From the NCBI GenBank assembly GCA_023388315.1, contig JAEWGM010000033.1, positions 31,077 through 95,076 on the forward strand: a stretch of DNA of 64,000 bases, read 5' to 3'. The notes beneath the pieces were generated by a model. The model searched no databases and had not been told where the DNA came from. It saw only the letters and a program-made list of their open reading frames with translations. Positions 1 to 8,357 of this stretch are shown here, piece after piece; within the stretch, counting starts at the first letter, position 1, and each line of letters starts with the position of its first letter. The position numbers and the translations under genes are program-made. Origin of the DNA: Bacteroidota bacterium (GTDB taxonomy: Bacteria > Bacteroidota > Bacteroidia > Bacteroidales > Dysgonomonadaceae).

Positions 1-49
1 TGTTTTTTTGTTGTGAGAGACAAATTTACTAAAAAACGGGGAACCGCCC

Positions 50-94
50 AATGAAAAAAAAGAGAAAAGCGCTACGAATCACTCGCGGCGCTTT
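50..94 (-). terminator. Probable intrinsic terminator of the ribosomal-protein operon
   Basis: A 7-bp perfect stem (66-72 with 88-94, AAAGCGC/GCGCTTT) with a 15-nt loop lies downstream of rplQ. Read on the minus strand it is followed by a T-rich stretch covering about 50-65. The rest of the gap up to rplQ at 228, and the first 49 bases, show no gene. Confidence 0.5.
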
Positions 95-227
95 CCTTAA
101 TGTTTAACATTTTAAAAATCACAGCTTCGCTTCAGTCACATTATAGATTAAGTCTTTTAGTTCTTAACCGTTGTTATAATGCTTCCTCAGCGTTTTCTAT
201 TTAATCTCGTCTGTTGCCAGATGAGTT

Positions 228-956
228 TTAAGCATTGTCTCGGGGCTGTGGAACACTTTTTTGTGCATCCGTTGCGGGATTATGATCTACGGCCTTGGCA
301 TCCACTGATTCGTTTTTCTGTTCTTCCTGAACTTCTTGTTTGGCAGCGGCTACCTCTTTTTTCGACTTATCTTCCACCGCGGGTGCTTCTTGCTTTGTTT
401 CTACCTCTTTGGCAGCTTTTTCAGCGGTTTCTTCCGTTTTTTTCGCTTCCTTCACCTTTTCTTCTTTTGCTACTTCTTCTTTCACTTTCACCTCTTTGGC
501 TTGAGGAGCAGCGGTTTCGGCAGCGGCACCTTTAGAAGATTTTCTGCGCGAACGACGTGTTCTTGTTTTCTTAGCTCCGCCATCGCCCAACATGTTTTCG
601 TTGTAATCTACCAACTCAATGAAACACATGGTAGCGTTGTCACCCAAACGGTATCCGGTTTTAATAATGCGTGTATAGCCTCCGGGGCGGTCTGCCACCT
701 TTTGCGATACGTTTTGAAACAATTCGGTAACGGCTTGTTTATTTTGCAGCAAGCTGAAAACAACCCTGCGCGAACTGGTAGAATCGTCTTTTGATTTGGT
801 AATGATTGGCTCTACATATTTCCTTAATGCTTTGGCTTTGGGAACAGTAGTGAAAATACGCTTGTGCATAATGAGCGAAGTTGCCATATTAGACAACATA
901 GCGTGGCGATGCGCAGTTTTACGTCCTAAATGATTTATTTTCTTATTATGTCTCAT
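228..956 (-). CDS. rplQ: 50S ribosomal protein L17 (bL17) with long charged C-terminal tail
   Basis: Last gene of the operon, 6 bp after rpoA. Residues 1-124 are a complete bL17, starting with the conserved MRHNKKINHLGR and ending near the FIELVDYNEN strand. E. coli L17 is 127 residues; here about 118 more follow. The tail opens with a basic patch (KKTRTRRSRRKSSK) and continues as Ala/Glu/Lys-rich low complexity, probably disordered or single-helix. L17 lies near the peptide exit tunnel on the large subunit, so the tail could reach the ribosome surface. The fold assignment is certain; the function of the tail is unknown. Confidence 0.96.
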   Translation of the reverse strand: MRHNKKINHLGRKTAHRHAMLSNMATSLIMHKRIFTTVPKAKALRKYVEPIITKSKDDSTSSRRVVFSLLQNKQAVTELFQNVSQKVADRPGGYTRIIKTGYRLGDNATMCFIELVDYNENMLGDGGAKKTRTRRSRRKSSKGAAAETAAPQAKEVKVKEEVAKEEKVKEAKKTEETAEKAAKEVETKQEAPAVEDKSKKEVAAAKQEVQEEQKNESVDAKAVDHNPATDAQKSVPQPRDNA

Positions 957-962
957 TGCTGT

Positions 963-1964
963 TTAGTCTTTATCTAATTTATATTTCGATATATCCATAC
1001 CGAATTGAAGTTTCAATCCATCCAATAACTCTTCGAGTTCGGTAAGCGATTTCTTGCCGAAGTTACGGAATTTAAGAAGGTCGTTTTTGTTGTGCGAAAC
1101 CAAGTGTCCGAGGGTTTCAACATCGGCGGCTTTCAAGCAGTTAAGCGCGCGCACCGAGAGGTTAAGGTCGGATAATTTGCGTTTCAACAGCTGGCGCATA
1201 TGCAATACTTCTTCGTCAAACTCCTCAATGCTTTCGGCGTCGGTAGCTTCGAGCATAATCTTGTTATCGTCTGAGAACAAGGCGAAGTGTTGAATGAGAA
1301 TTTTCGCGGCTTCTTTTAACGCTTCTTTTGGTTGGATGGAGCCATCGGTTGATATTTCAATGATCAGTTTTTCGTAGTCGGTTTTTTGTTCAATACGATA
1401 GTCTTCAATTTCGTACTTCACGTTGCGAATTGGCGTGTAAATGGAGTCGATGGCAATTACCTGCACATCTTCTGTGTTGAGCATTGCTCTGTTTTCATCT
1501 GCCGCCACATAACCGCGTCCTTTATTGATTGTCAGTTCGAGGCGAATTTCCGCCTTTTTGTTCATCCGACAAATTTCCAGTTCGGGGTTAAGTACTTCAA
1601 AACCGGTCAGTAATTTGCCGATATCTCCGGCTTTAAAAACTTCCGTGCCCGAAATAGTGAGGCTCACTTTTTCTGTTTCAAACTCTTCTACGATTCTTTT
1701 AAACCGCACTTTTTTGAGATTAAGAATAATCGCTGTTACGTCTTCGATAACGCCGGGAATGGAAGCAAACTCGTGCTCCACACCTTCAAATTTCACCGAT
1801 GTAATTGCGAATCCTTCCAACGAAGAGAGCAGAATACGGCGCAAGGCGTTGCCTATGGTGATTCCGTATCCGGGTTCTAACGGACGAAATTCGAATTTAC
1901 CGGAGAAGGCGTTCTCCTGTAACATGACTACTTTATCGGGTTTTTGGAATGCTAATATTGCCAT
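963..1964 (-). CDS. rpoA: DNA-directed RNA polymerase subunit alpha
   Basis: 333 residues, close to the E. coli length of 329. The N-terminal dimerisation domain holds the signature GYGITIGNALRRILLSSLEG (about 33-52). The C-terminal domain (about 265-325) holds the RALNCLKAADVETLGHL and FGKKSLTELEELL helices that bind UP-element DNA and activators. As in other bacteria it sits between rpsD and rplQ, 4 bp from rpsD, which ties core polymerase supply to ribosome synthesis. No anomaly seen. Confidence 0.98.
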   Translation of the reverse strand: MAILAFQKPDKVVMLQENAFSGKFEFRPLEPGYGITIGNALRRILLSSLEGFAITSVKFEGVEHEFASIPGVIEDVTAIILNLKKVRFKRIVEEFETEKVSLTISGTEVFKAGDIGKLLTGFEVLNPELEICRMNKKAEIRLELTINKGRGYVAADENRAMLNTEDVQVIAIDSIYTPIRNVKYEIEDYRIEQKTDYEKLIIEISTDGSIQPKEALKEAAKILIQHFALFSDDNKIMLEATDAESIEEFDEEVLHMRQLLKRKLSDLNLSVRALNCLKAADVETLGHLVSHNKNDLLKFRNFGKKSLTELEELLDGLKLQFGMDISKYKLDKD

Positions 1965-1968
1965 GAAA

Positions 1969-2577
1969 TTATTGTTTAGAATATAATTCTACGATGAGTT
2001 GTTCTTTAATGTTTTCAGGGATATCGGCTCTTTCAGGAATGTGCAATACTTTGCCGCTGAGCGTGCCTCTGTCCCACTCTAACCAAGGATATTTGCTGTG
2101 ATTGAATCCTGCCAGAGCATTTGTAATTACTTCCAGTGATTTTGATTTTTCTCTTACACCCACAATATCGCCAGGTTTCACAGTGTAGGAAGGAATGTTC
2201 ACTACGCTGCCGTTTACCACAATGTGGCGATGTGTTACCAACTGACGGGCTGCGGCTCTGGTAGGAGCAATTCCTAAACGGTAAACCACGTTGTCTAAAC
2301 GCGATTCGAGTAACTGCAGCAATACCTCACCGGTAATGCCACGGCTGCGGCTTGCTCTTTGAAATGTGAGGCGGAATTGTTTTTCCAACACTCCGTAGGT
2401 GTATTTCGCACGTTGTTTTTCACGCAACTGAATACCGTATTCCGATGTTTTTCTTCTGCGTGAGTTTCCGTGTTGACCCGGAGGATAGTTCTTTTTGGAA
2501 AGAACTTTATCGGGGCCGAATATGGGTTCGCCAAATTTACGGGCGATTTTTGTTCTTGGACCAGTATATCTTGCCAT
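1969..2577 (-). CDS. rpsD: 30S ribosomal protein S4
   Basis: 202 residues (E. coli 206). It begins MARYTGPRTKIARKFG and contains the S4 RNA-binding domain (about 92-155; SRLDNVVYRLG, then RQLVTHRHIVVNG). S4 is a primary 16S rRNA binder that nucleates 30S assembly. It lacks the N-terminal Cys zinc site found in some bacteria. It is separated from rpsK by 163 bp, one of the larger gaps in this operon, which carries a heptamer array at 2710-2737. Confidence 0.98.
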   Translation of the reverse strand: MARYTGPRTKIARKFGEPIFGPDKVLSKKNYPPGQHGNSRRRKTSEYGIQLREKQRAKYTYGVLEKQFRLTFQRASRSRGITGEVLLQLLESRLDNVVYRLGIAPTRAAARQLVTHRHIVVNGSVVNIPSYTVKPGDIVGVREKSKSLEVITNALAGFNHSKYPWLEWDRGTLSGKVLHIPERADIPENIKEQLIVELYSKQ

Positions 2578-2709
2578 TTTTTACAAATTAAACTTTTTTA
2601 CCGAAGCCTAAACTGTGCAGCCGCGATTACAGAGAAGTTGGTGGTGTAATCAAAATCACAGCTCAAGTTTCTGTTTGTTGAAACTTTTGATTTATTATTT
2701 GATGTTTTT

Positions 2710-2737
2710 TTAGCCTTTAGCCATTAGCCAATCGCTA
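2710..2737. repeat. Short period-7 array in the rpsK-rpsD gap
   Basis: Three copies of a TTAGCCW heptamer stand in exact phase (2710, 2717, 2724), followed by a degenerate fourth. In shifted phase the consensus is NNTTAGC, almost the same word as one arm of the array at 8810-8872. The rest of the 2578-2740 gap is A+T-rich, with no ORF. Confidence 0.6.
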
Positions 2738-2740
2738 TTT

Positions 2741-3130
2741 TTATACTCTTCTTGCTTTGGGCGGACGGCATCCGTTGTGTGGTAGTGGCGTAACGTCAAC
2801 AATTTCCATTACCTCAATACCGGCGCCATGTATGGTTCTGATTGCCGATTCGCGGCCATTTCCGGGCCCTTTCACATATGCTTTCACTTTGCGAAGGCCT
2901 AAATCGAATGCCGTTTTTGCACAATCTTGCGCTACCATTTGAGCGGCGTAGGGTGTATTTTTTTTAGAGCTTCTGAAGCCCATTTTCCCTGCCGATGACC
3001 AGCTGATTACTTCGCCGTTTTCGTTGGTTAACGAAACAATGATGTTGTTAAACGAAGACGAAATATGCGCTTGCCCAATGGCGCTCACCTTTACATTTCT
3101 CTTTTTTGCTGCAACTGTTCTCTTTGCCAT
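2741..3130 (-). CDS. rpsK: 30S ribosomal protein S11
   Basis: 129 residues, identical in length to E. coli S11. The core motif KVKAYVKGPGNGRESAIRTI and the C-terminal PLPHNGCRPPKARRV are intact. S11 lies on the 30S platform and contacts the Shine-Dalgarno/E-site region. Upstream rpsM ends 12 bp away. Confidence 0.98.
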   Translation of the reverse strand: MAKRTVAAKKRNVKVSAIGQAHISSSFNNIIVSLTNENGEVISWSSAGKMGFRSSKKNTPYAAQMVAQDCAKTAFDLGLRKVKAYVKGPGNGRESAIRTIHGAGIEVMEIVDVTPLPHNGCRPPKARRV

Positions 3131-3142
3131 AATTATTTCCTA

Positions 3143-3523
3143 TTATTTAGTAGCTTTTTTCTTGTTAGCAACTGTTTTCTTTCTTCCTTTACGCGTACGA
3201 GCGTTGTTTTTAGTGCTTTGTCCGCGAACGGGCAAACCAATACGGTGACGGATTCCTCTGTAGCAACCAATATCCATCAATCGTTTGATATTTAATTGTA
3301 CTTCAGAACGTAGATCACCTTCTACTTTAAAGTCGTTTGAAATGATCTCACGAATGCGCGCTGCCTGATCGTCTGACCAGTCTTTCACTTTGATATCTCT
3401 ATCAACTTCAGCTTTTTCTAAAATGCTGTTTGCTGCACTGCGTCCGATACCGAAAATATACGTGAGCGCTATTTCTCCTCGTTTGTTCTGCGGCAAGTCA
3501 ACACCTACAATTCTTATAGCCAT
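3143..3523 (-). CDS. rpsM: 30S ribosomal protein S13
   Basis: 126 residues (E. coli 118). N-terminal MAIRIVGVDLPQNKRGEIALTYIFG-type start, a helix-hairpin-helix segment and the basic C-terminal tail RGQSTKNNARTRKGRKKT that reaches the P-site tRNA. The last few residues (about 115-126) are extra lysine-rich sequence. S13 forms inter-subunit bridges B1a/B1b. It follows rpmJ after a 123-bp gap that holds a GTTATT/AATAAC repeat structure. Confidence 0.97.
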   Translation of the reverse strand: MAIRIVGVDLPQNKRGEIALTYIFGIGRSAANSILEKAEVDRDIKVKDWSDDQAARIREIISNDFKVEGDLRSEVQLNIKRLMDIGCYRGIRHRIGLPVRGQSTKNNARTRKGRKKTVANKKKATK

Positions 3524-3565
3524 ATAGTTTTATTAAATTGTTTTATTAAAATTCAATTGTTAATT

Positions 3566-3636
3566 GGTTATTATTCAATCGTTATTTAACTCTACAACGA
3601 ATAACGGAGTCGCCAAATAACACGAAGTGAATAACC
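3566..3636. repeat. Nested inverted GTTATT/AATAAC repeat in the rpmJ-rpsM gap
   Basis: GGTTATT (3566-3572) pairs with AATAACC (3630-3636). Inside it CGTTATT (3580-3586) pairs with AATAACG (3600-3606). Another AAATAAC lies in the right half, next to a CACGAAGTG mini-hairpin like those at 45793-45957. The left half carries the word in one orientation and the right half in the other. Confidence 0.5.
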
Positions 3637-3646
3637 CTTCAATTAT

Positions 3647-3763
3647 CTATCCCTGGCGTTGTTTAAACTTGGGATTTTTTTTGTTGATGATATATAAACG
3701 ACCTTTTCTGCGAACAATTTTACAGTCGTCTGTACGTTTTTTTAAAGATGCTCTTACTTTCAT
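3647..3763 (-). CDS. rpmJ: 50S ribosomal protein L36, zinc-independent form
   Basis: Reading the minus strand from the ATG at 3763 gives 38 residues, starting MKVRASLKKRT and ending NPKFKQRQG. This is a full-length bL36. The classical zinc ribbon uses Cys11, Cys14, Cys27 and His33. Here those positions are Thr, Cys, Asn and Phe, so zinc cannot be bound in the usual way; this is the C-minus type. The gene lies in its expected place between infA and rpsM. Confidence 0.93.
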   Translation of the reverse strand: MKVRASLKKRTDDCKIVRRKGRLYIINKKNPKFKQRQG

Positions 3764-3770
3764 ATTTTTT

Positions 3771-3855
3771 AGATTTTTAGACTGTTAGATTTTAGACTTT
3801 CAGACTGTTAGCCTTGTGTCTATTCGTCTAATTTATCTGATTGTCTATTTCTCTG
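3771..3855. repeat. 7/8-bp word array with orientation switch, infA-rpmJ gap
   Basis: The left half (3771-3817) is a run of AGAC/AGAT words spaced 8,8,7,8,8 bp. The right half (3818-3855) is a run of GTCT/ATCT words spaced about 8-9 bp. The halves are therefore approximate inverted copies and could snap back on each other. The array fills the whole gap between rpmJ and infA. Confidence 0.5.
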
Positions 3856-3858
3856 CTG

Positions 3859-4077
3859 TTACTTGTATCTGAATGATATTCTCCCTTTTGAAAGGTCGTA
3901 AGGCGACATTTCCACGCGCACTCTGTCTCCGGGTAAGATGCGAATGTAGTGCATTCGCATTTTTCCTGAAATATGCGCGGTAATCTCGTGCCCGTTTTCC
4001 AGTTCCACACGGAACATTGCATTAGACAATGCTTCAATAATGGTTCCGTCTTGTTCAATTGCTGCTTGTTTTGCCAT
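3859..4077 (-). CDS. infA: Translation initiation factor IF-1
   Basis: 72 residues, the standard IF-1 length. It is a single OB fold starting MAKQAAIEQDGTIIEALSNA, with the S1-like strands GKMRMHYIRILPGDRVRVEMSPYD. IF-1 occupies the 30S A site during initiation. It follows map by 24 bp, with its own A-rich leader. No unusual residues seen. Confidence 0.98.
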   Translation of the reverse strand: MAKQAAIEQDGTIIEALSNAMFRVELENGHEITAHISGKMRMHYIRILPGDRVRVEMSPYDLSKGRISFRYK

Positions 4078-4101
4078 TAATGCTGTTTCCTTTTTAAGTT
4101 T

Positions 4102-4878
4102 TTAGTTTTCTTGAATAAATTCAAATGTCGATAAAATATCGGCTTTTCCATTTCGGATAGCGATGGTGTGTTCAAAATGTGCCGATGGCTTGCGGTCTTT
4201 CGTCCGCACTGTCCATCCGTCTTTTTCAAACACCACATTTTTGCTTCCCAAGTTAATCATTGGTTCAATAGCGATGCACATGCCGTTTTTCAAAAGCGGC
4301 CCGGTTCCCGGCCTGCCATAGTTTGGCACTTCGGGCGCCTCGTGCATGTTTCTGCCTATTCCGTGTCCAACAAGCTCACGTACAACCGTGTACCCGTTTT
4401 TCTCGCAATAGGTTTGTATGGTTGAACTAATGTCTCCAACTCGTTTGTCTTCCCTTGCTTGCTCAATACCTTTGTAAAGCGCCTCTTTGGTAACTTGAAG
4501 TAATTTTTTTACTTTCTCGTCAACCTCGCCCACACAAAACGTGTAAGCCGAATCTCCGCAATAACCGTTTTTTTTGGTACCGCAATCGATTGATACGACA
4601 TCGCCTTCTTGCAAAGGTTTATTGTTGGGAATACCGTGCACCACGTTTTCGTTAACGGAAGCACAAATTGAATTAGGAAAACCGCCGTATCCTAAAAATG
4701 TGGGAATAGCTCCATGATCTCTGATAAACTGTTCGGCAATTCTATCGAGCTCCAGCGTTGTGATGCCGGGTTTGATGTGTTTTGACAACTCTCCGAGCGT
4801 CATTCCCACCAAACGGTTAGCGGCACGCATAAACTCAATCTCCTCGTCGGTTTTCAGTATAATCGTTTTACTATTCAT
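4102..4878 (-). CDS. map: Methionine aminopeptidase, type I
   Basis: 258 residues (E. coli 264). It removes the N-terminal Met co-translationally. The five metal ligands of the pita-bread fold are all present: Asp98 (SIDCG), Asp109 (CGDSAYTF), His172 (VGHGIGRNMHE), Glu205 (IEPMI) and Glu236 (FEHTIAI). There is no N-terminal zinc-finger extension, so it is type Ia-like. The gene lies between secY (17 bp) and infA; adk, which stands beside map in many genomes, is absent here. Confidence 0.97.
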   Translation of the reverse strand: MNSKTIILKTDEEIEFMRAANRLVGMTLGELSKHIKPGITTLELDRIAEQFIRDHGAIPTFLGYGGFPNSICASVNENVVHGIPNNKPLQEGDVVSIDCGTKKNGYCGDSAYTFCVGEVDEKVKKLLQVTKEALYKGIEQAREDKRVGDISSTIQTYCEKNGYTVVRELVGHGIGRNMHEAPEVPNYGRPGTGPLLKNGMCIAIEPMINLGSKNVVFEKDGWTVRTKDRKPSAHFEHTIAIRNGKADILSTFEFIQEN

Positions 4879-4895
4879 TTATCCAATTAAAAACC

Positions 4896-6218
4896 TTAAT
4901 AAGCAGCTATCGATCCGGTGCGGCCTTTAATTTTGGCTCCCGATTTAAGGAAACCGTCATAATGGCGCATCATTAAATGACTTTCAATTTGCTGCAGCGT
5001 ATCCAATACCACCCCAACCAAAATGAGCAACGATGTTCCGCCGAAGAACTGGGCAAACTGCGAGTTAACTCCCATTAATCCGGCAAAAGCGGGCATAATT
5101 GCTACAATGGCAAGAAAAATTGAGCCCGGAAACGTAATACGCGACATAATGGTGTCGATATACTCCGCGGTTCTTTTTCCGGGTTTTACACCGGGAATAA
5201 ATCCGTTGTTCCGTTTCAAGTCTTCCGCCATTTGCACGGGGTTCACCGTGATGGCTGTGTAGAAATAGGTGAAAGCGATAATGAGCAACGCGAAAATGGC
5301 GTTATACCAAAAGCTGGTAAAATCCATCAACGATGCTAAAAATCCGCCACCTTCCCTAGCTGTGAATTGGGCAAGCGTAATGGGTATAAACATAATTGCT
5401 TGCGCAAAAATGATGGGCATTACGTTTGCGGCGTTTACTTTTAAAGGTATGTACTGACGAACACCTCCATATTGTCTGTTACCTACAATTCGTTTAGCAT
5501 ATTGCACGGGCACTTTGCGCGTTCCTTGCACCAGCATAATAGCCGCCGCGGTAACCGCCACCAAGAACAACAACTCCAGCAAGAGCAGGATAAGCCCTCC
5601 GGGGGCGTTGATCAAGCGGTCGTATTCTGCCACCAGCGCGTGGGGCAGTCGCGCGATAATACCAATGAGAATGATAAACGAAATTCCGTTTCCGATACCT
5701 TTATCTGTAATGCGTTCACCCAACCATAGCACAAACATACTGCCGCCGGCAAGAATTACCGTGGATGGCAAAACCCAATCCCAAAAGCCACCGGGAATGG
5801 CGTTGCCAATGGCGCCGTACAAATATGCCGGGCCTTGAACAAGCAGTATGGCTACGGTTAAATAACGCGTGTACTGATTCATTTTGGTGTGTCCGCTTTC
5901 GCCCTCGCGTTGCATTTTCTGAAACGCGGGAACGGCAATACCCAACAACTGCATCACAATGGAGGCAGAAATGTAGGGCATAATACCGAGCGCGAAAATG
6001 GATGCGTTTGAGAACGCGCCACCCGAGAACATATCCAACAAGCTCAACAAGCCGGTGCTGGCATTTGCCTGCAAGGCTTCCAGTTGAAGGGGGTTCACAC
6101 CGGGAAGCACCACAAACGAACCAAAACGGTAAATTGCGATGAAAAAGATGGTTGTAAGAAGCCTTTTGCGAAGGTCTTCAATTTTCCATATATTTTTTAC
6201 AGTTTGTACAAATCCCAT
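4896..6218 (-). CDS. secY: Preprotein translocase subunit SecY
   Basis: 440 residues (E. coli 443), ten predicted membrane segments. It begins in the cytoplasm with an amphipathic stretch (WKIEDLRKRLLTTIFFIAIYR) followed by the GSFVVLPGVN start of the plug region. Conserved cytosolic loops include the one before KPGKRTAEYID (C5). It forms the SecYEG channel. It starts 4 bp after rplO, the usual spc-operon linkage. Confidence 0.98.
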   Translation of the reverse strand: MGFVQTVKNIWKIEDLRKRLLTTIFFIAIYRFGSFVVLPGVNPLQLEALQANASTGLLSLLDMFSGGAFSNASIFALGIMPYISASIVMQLLGIAVPAFQKMQREGESGHTKMNQYTRYLTVAILLVQGPAYLYGAIGNAIPGGFWDWVLPSTVILAGGSMFVLWLGERITDKGIGNGISFIILIGIIARLPHALVAEYDRLINAPGGLILLLLELLFLVAVTAAAIMLVQGTRKVPVQYAKRIVGNRQYGGVRQYIPLKVNAANVMPIIFAQAIMFIPITLAQFTAREGGGFLASLMDFTSFWYNAIFALLIIAFTYFYTAITVNPVQMAEDLKRNNGFIPGVKPGKRTAEYIDTIMSRITFPGSIFLAIVAIMPAFAGLMGVNSQFAQFFGGTSLLILVGVVLDTLQQIESHLMMRHYDGFLKSGAKIKGRTGSIAAY

Positions 6219-6222
6219 TTTA

Positions 6223-6669
6223 TCAGAGTTTTACTGCGTTGCCACCAGCAGAAGTAATGGCTTCTTCGGCCGATTTGGAAAAAGCGTGTGCTTCTACTTC
6301 CAATTTTGCCGACAGGGTGCCTCTGCCAAGAATTTTCACTAAATGTTTGCGCGCAATAAGTCCCGCATTCATCAACACTTCAGGATTAATTTTGTCGATT
6401 TTTTGAGCATCGGCTAATTCCTGCAATGTTTCAAGGTTGATTGCTTTATATTCTACTCGTTTAAGTGGTTTAAATCCGAATTTGGGAACACGACGCTGCA
6501 ATGGCATCTGTCCACCTTCGAAACCGAGTTTCTTGGAATAACCCGATCTTGATTTTTGTCCTTTATGTCCTCTGGTTGAAGTACCTCCTCTACCTGAACC
6601 TTCTCCACGGCCGATTCTTTTACGGGTTTTGGTTGCTCCTTCAGCGGGTTTTAAATTCGATAAATCCAT
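6223..6669 (-). CDS. rplO: 50S ribosomal protein L15
   Basis: 148 residues (E. coli 144). It has the glycine- and arginine-rich N-terminal extension (KRIGRGEGSGRGGTSTRGHKG) that threads into 23S rRNA and the C-terminal globular domain ending AEEAITSAGGNAVKL. It lies between rpmD and secY as expected. No anomaly. Confidence 0.98.
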   Translation of the reverse strand: MDLSNLKPAEGATKTRKRIGRGEGSGRGGTSTRGHKGQKSRSGYSKKLGFEGGQMPLQRRVPKFGFKPLKRVEYKAINLETLQELADAQKIDKINPEVLMNAGLIARKHLVKILGRGTLSAKLEVEAHAFSKSAEEAITSAGGNAVKL

Positions 6670-6702
6670 TTTATATATTTCTTTTTATCGTTTATACACT
6701 AA

Positions 6703-6879
6703 TTATTCTATCACTGTTACCAAATGGTGCACTTTTCTGATGAGCCCTCTGATAGAAGGGGTATCTTCGTGCTCCACCACATGGTTCATTTTGGTTAAGC
6801 CTAAAGCGTCTAACGTTCTTTTCTGATCTTTAGGAGCTCCAATTCTGCTTTTTGTTTGTTTTACTTTTATCGTAGCCAT
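6703..6879 (-). CDS. rpmD: 50S ribosomal protein L30
   Basis: Reading the minus strand from the ATG at 6879 to the TAA at 6703-6705 gives 58 residues (E. coli 59). The protein starts MATIKVKQTKSRIGAP and contains the signature TLDALGLTKMNHVVEHEDTP. The gene fills the gap between rpsE (14 bp) and rplO (33 bp), exactly where rpmD belongs. The identification is secure despite its small size. Confidence 0.95.
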   Translation of the reverse strand: MATIKVKQTKSRIGAPKDQKRTLDALGLTKMNHVVEHEDTPSIRGLIRKVHHLVTVIE

Positions 6880-6893
6880 TGTCAGATTCTTTT

Positions 6894-7412
6894 TTATCCG
6901 TTAAATACTTTTTCCATATTCACACCTCTGTTCTGTGCAACAGTCATAGGGTCTCTCAGTTCGCTCAGGGCAGCAATGGTGGCTTTTACCAAGTTGTGCG
7001 GGTTGGAAGAGCCTTTTGACTTCGCCAACACGTCGGTAACGCCCACACTCTCAAGTACCGCGCGCATAGCGCCACCGGCTTTTACTCCTGTTCCTGTAAC
7101 GGCGGGTTTAAGAAAAACTTCGGCACCGCTAAAACGGGCAATTTGCTCGTGCGGAATGGTTCCTTTATACACGGGCACTTTAATGAGGTTTTTCTTGGCA
7201 GCTTCCACGCCTTTTGCAATGGCGGTGGTAACTTCACCTGCTTTACCCAGTCCCCAGCCAACAATGCCGTCTTCGTTTCCTACAACAACCATAGCGGCGA
7301 ATGTGAACGTGCGTCCACCTTTTGTTACTTTTGTCGTACGGTTAATAGCCACTAAGCGGTCTTTTAACTCTATATCGTTCGTCGTTTTTACTTTATTATT
7401 TACACCTGCCAT
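6894..7412 (-). CDS. rpsE: 30S ribosomal protein S5
   Basis: 172 residues (E. coli 167). The N-terminal double-stranded RNA-binding domain carries GGRTFTFAAMVVVGNEDGIVGWG, and the C-terminal S5 domain has the KPAVTGTGVKAGGAMRAVLE loop. S5 lies at the mRNA entry site and contributes to fidelity and helicase activity. It begins 5 bp after rplR. Confidence 0.98.
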   Translation of the reverse strand: MAGVNNKVKTTNDIELKDRLVAINRTTKVTKGGRTFTFAAMVVVGNEDGIVGWGLGKAGEVTTAIAKGVEAAKKNLIKVPVYKGTIPHEQIARFSGAEVFLKPAVTGTGVKAGGAMRAVLESVGVTDVLAKSKGSSNPHNLVKATIAALSELRDPMTVAQNRGVNMEKVFNG

Positions 7413-7417
7413 AATTG

Positions 7418-7768
7418 TTAAAATTTAAGTCCTCCTTTACGAGCGGCGTCAGCCAGTTCTTTAATACGTCCGTGATACAAATAGCCGTTTCTGTCGAATG
7501 TTACTTTTTCAATGCCGGCTTCTTTTGCATTTTGCGCCACCAGTTCACCTACTTTTGCGGCAATCTCTTTTTTGGGGAGTTTGTCTTCGATTTTCAACGA
7601 AGAGGCCGCTGCCAGGGTTTTACCGGTTGTATCGTCAATTACTTGCGCATATATTTGTTTGTTACTGCGGAATACGCTTAAACGCGGGCATTCTGTGGTG
7701 CCGTGAACTTTTCCGCGGATACGGGTTTTTATTTTTTGTCTTCTTTCGTTCTTTGTCAACATAATCAT
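7418..7768 (-). CDS. rplR: 50S ribosomal protein L18
   Basis: 116 residues from the ATG at 7768, or 114 from the ATG at 7762; the second start (MLTKNERRQKIK) looks more like other L18 N-termini, so the real start is uncertain by two codons. The core (RLSVFRSNKQIYAQVIDD) and the C-terminal FDRNGYLYHGRIKELADAAR are intact. L18 brings 5S rRNA to the 50S subunit together with L5. Confidence 0.96.
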   Translation of the reverse strand: MIMLTKNERRQKIKTRIRGKVHGTTECPRLSVFRSNKQIYAQVIDDTTGKTLAAASSLKIEDKLPKKEIAAKVGELVAQNAKEAGIEKVTFDRNGYLYHGRIKELADAARKGGLKF

Positions 7769-7783
7769 TACGGTTTACGAGCG

Positions 7784-8338
7784 TTATTTACCTGCAGTTT
7801 TACCGGATTTGCGGCGTACTTCTTCACCCACAAAGCGCACACCTTTTCCTTTATATGGTTCGGGTTTGCGGAATGAGCGAATTTTGGCACACACTTGTCC
7901 GAGTAATTGTTTATCACTGGATTCCAAAATGATAAGCGGGTTTTTATTTCTTTCCATTTTGGTTTCTACGCTTATTTCTTTGGGCAATTCCAACAAAATG
8001 CTGTGCGTGTAACCAAGAGAAAGTTCCAATATTTGTCCGTTATTTGAAACACGGTATCCCACGCCCACCAGTTCCAGTTCTTTGCGGAAACCTTCTGAAA
8101 CGCCAATTACCATATTGTTAATCAAAGAGCGGTATAAGCCGTGCATGGCACGGTTTTCTTTTTCGTCGTTGGGGCGTTCAATGGTAAGGATACCATCTTC
8201 AACCTCTACCTTCATTCCGGGTGAAACTTGCTGATTGAGCTCTCCTTTGGGGCCTTTCAGCGTTATCATGTTATCGTCTGCCACGGTTACGGATACTCCT
8301 TTGGGCAGTTCAATGGGTAATTTTCCTATTCTTGACAT
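7784..8338 (-). CDS. rplF: 50S ribosomal protein L6
   Basis: 184 residues (E. coli 177), two tandem L6 alpha-beta domains. It starts MSRIGKLPIELPKGV and ends with the conserved PEPYKGKGVRFVGEEVRRKSGK signature. L6 sits near the sarcin-ricin loop and the GTPase-associated region where EF-G, encoded upstream in this operon, acts. The next gene upstream is rpsH, 19 bp away. Confidence 0.98.
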   Translation of the reverse strand: MSRIGKLPIELPKGVSVTVADDNMITLKGPKGELNQQVSPGMKVEVEDGILTIERPNDEKENRAMHGLYRSLINNMVIGVSEGFRKELELVGVGYRVSNNGQILELSLGYTHSILLELPKEISVETKMERNKNPLIILESSDKQLLGQVCAKIRSFRKPEPYKGKGVRFVGEEVRRKSGKTAGK

Positions 8339-8357
8339 ACTTCTTCTCCTTCAAATT

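Noticed and set aside
336..794. Open frame opposite rplQ
   Set aside because: Entirely antisense to a certain ribosomal protein gene; Phe/Leu/Cys-rich composition is the mirror of the Lys/Glu-rich tail.
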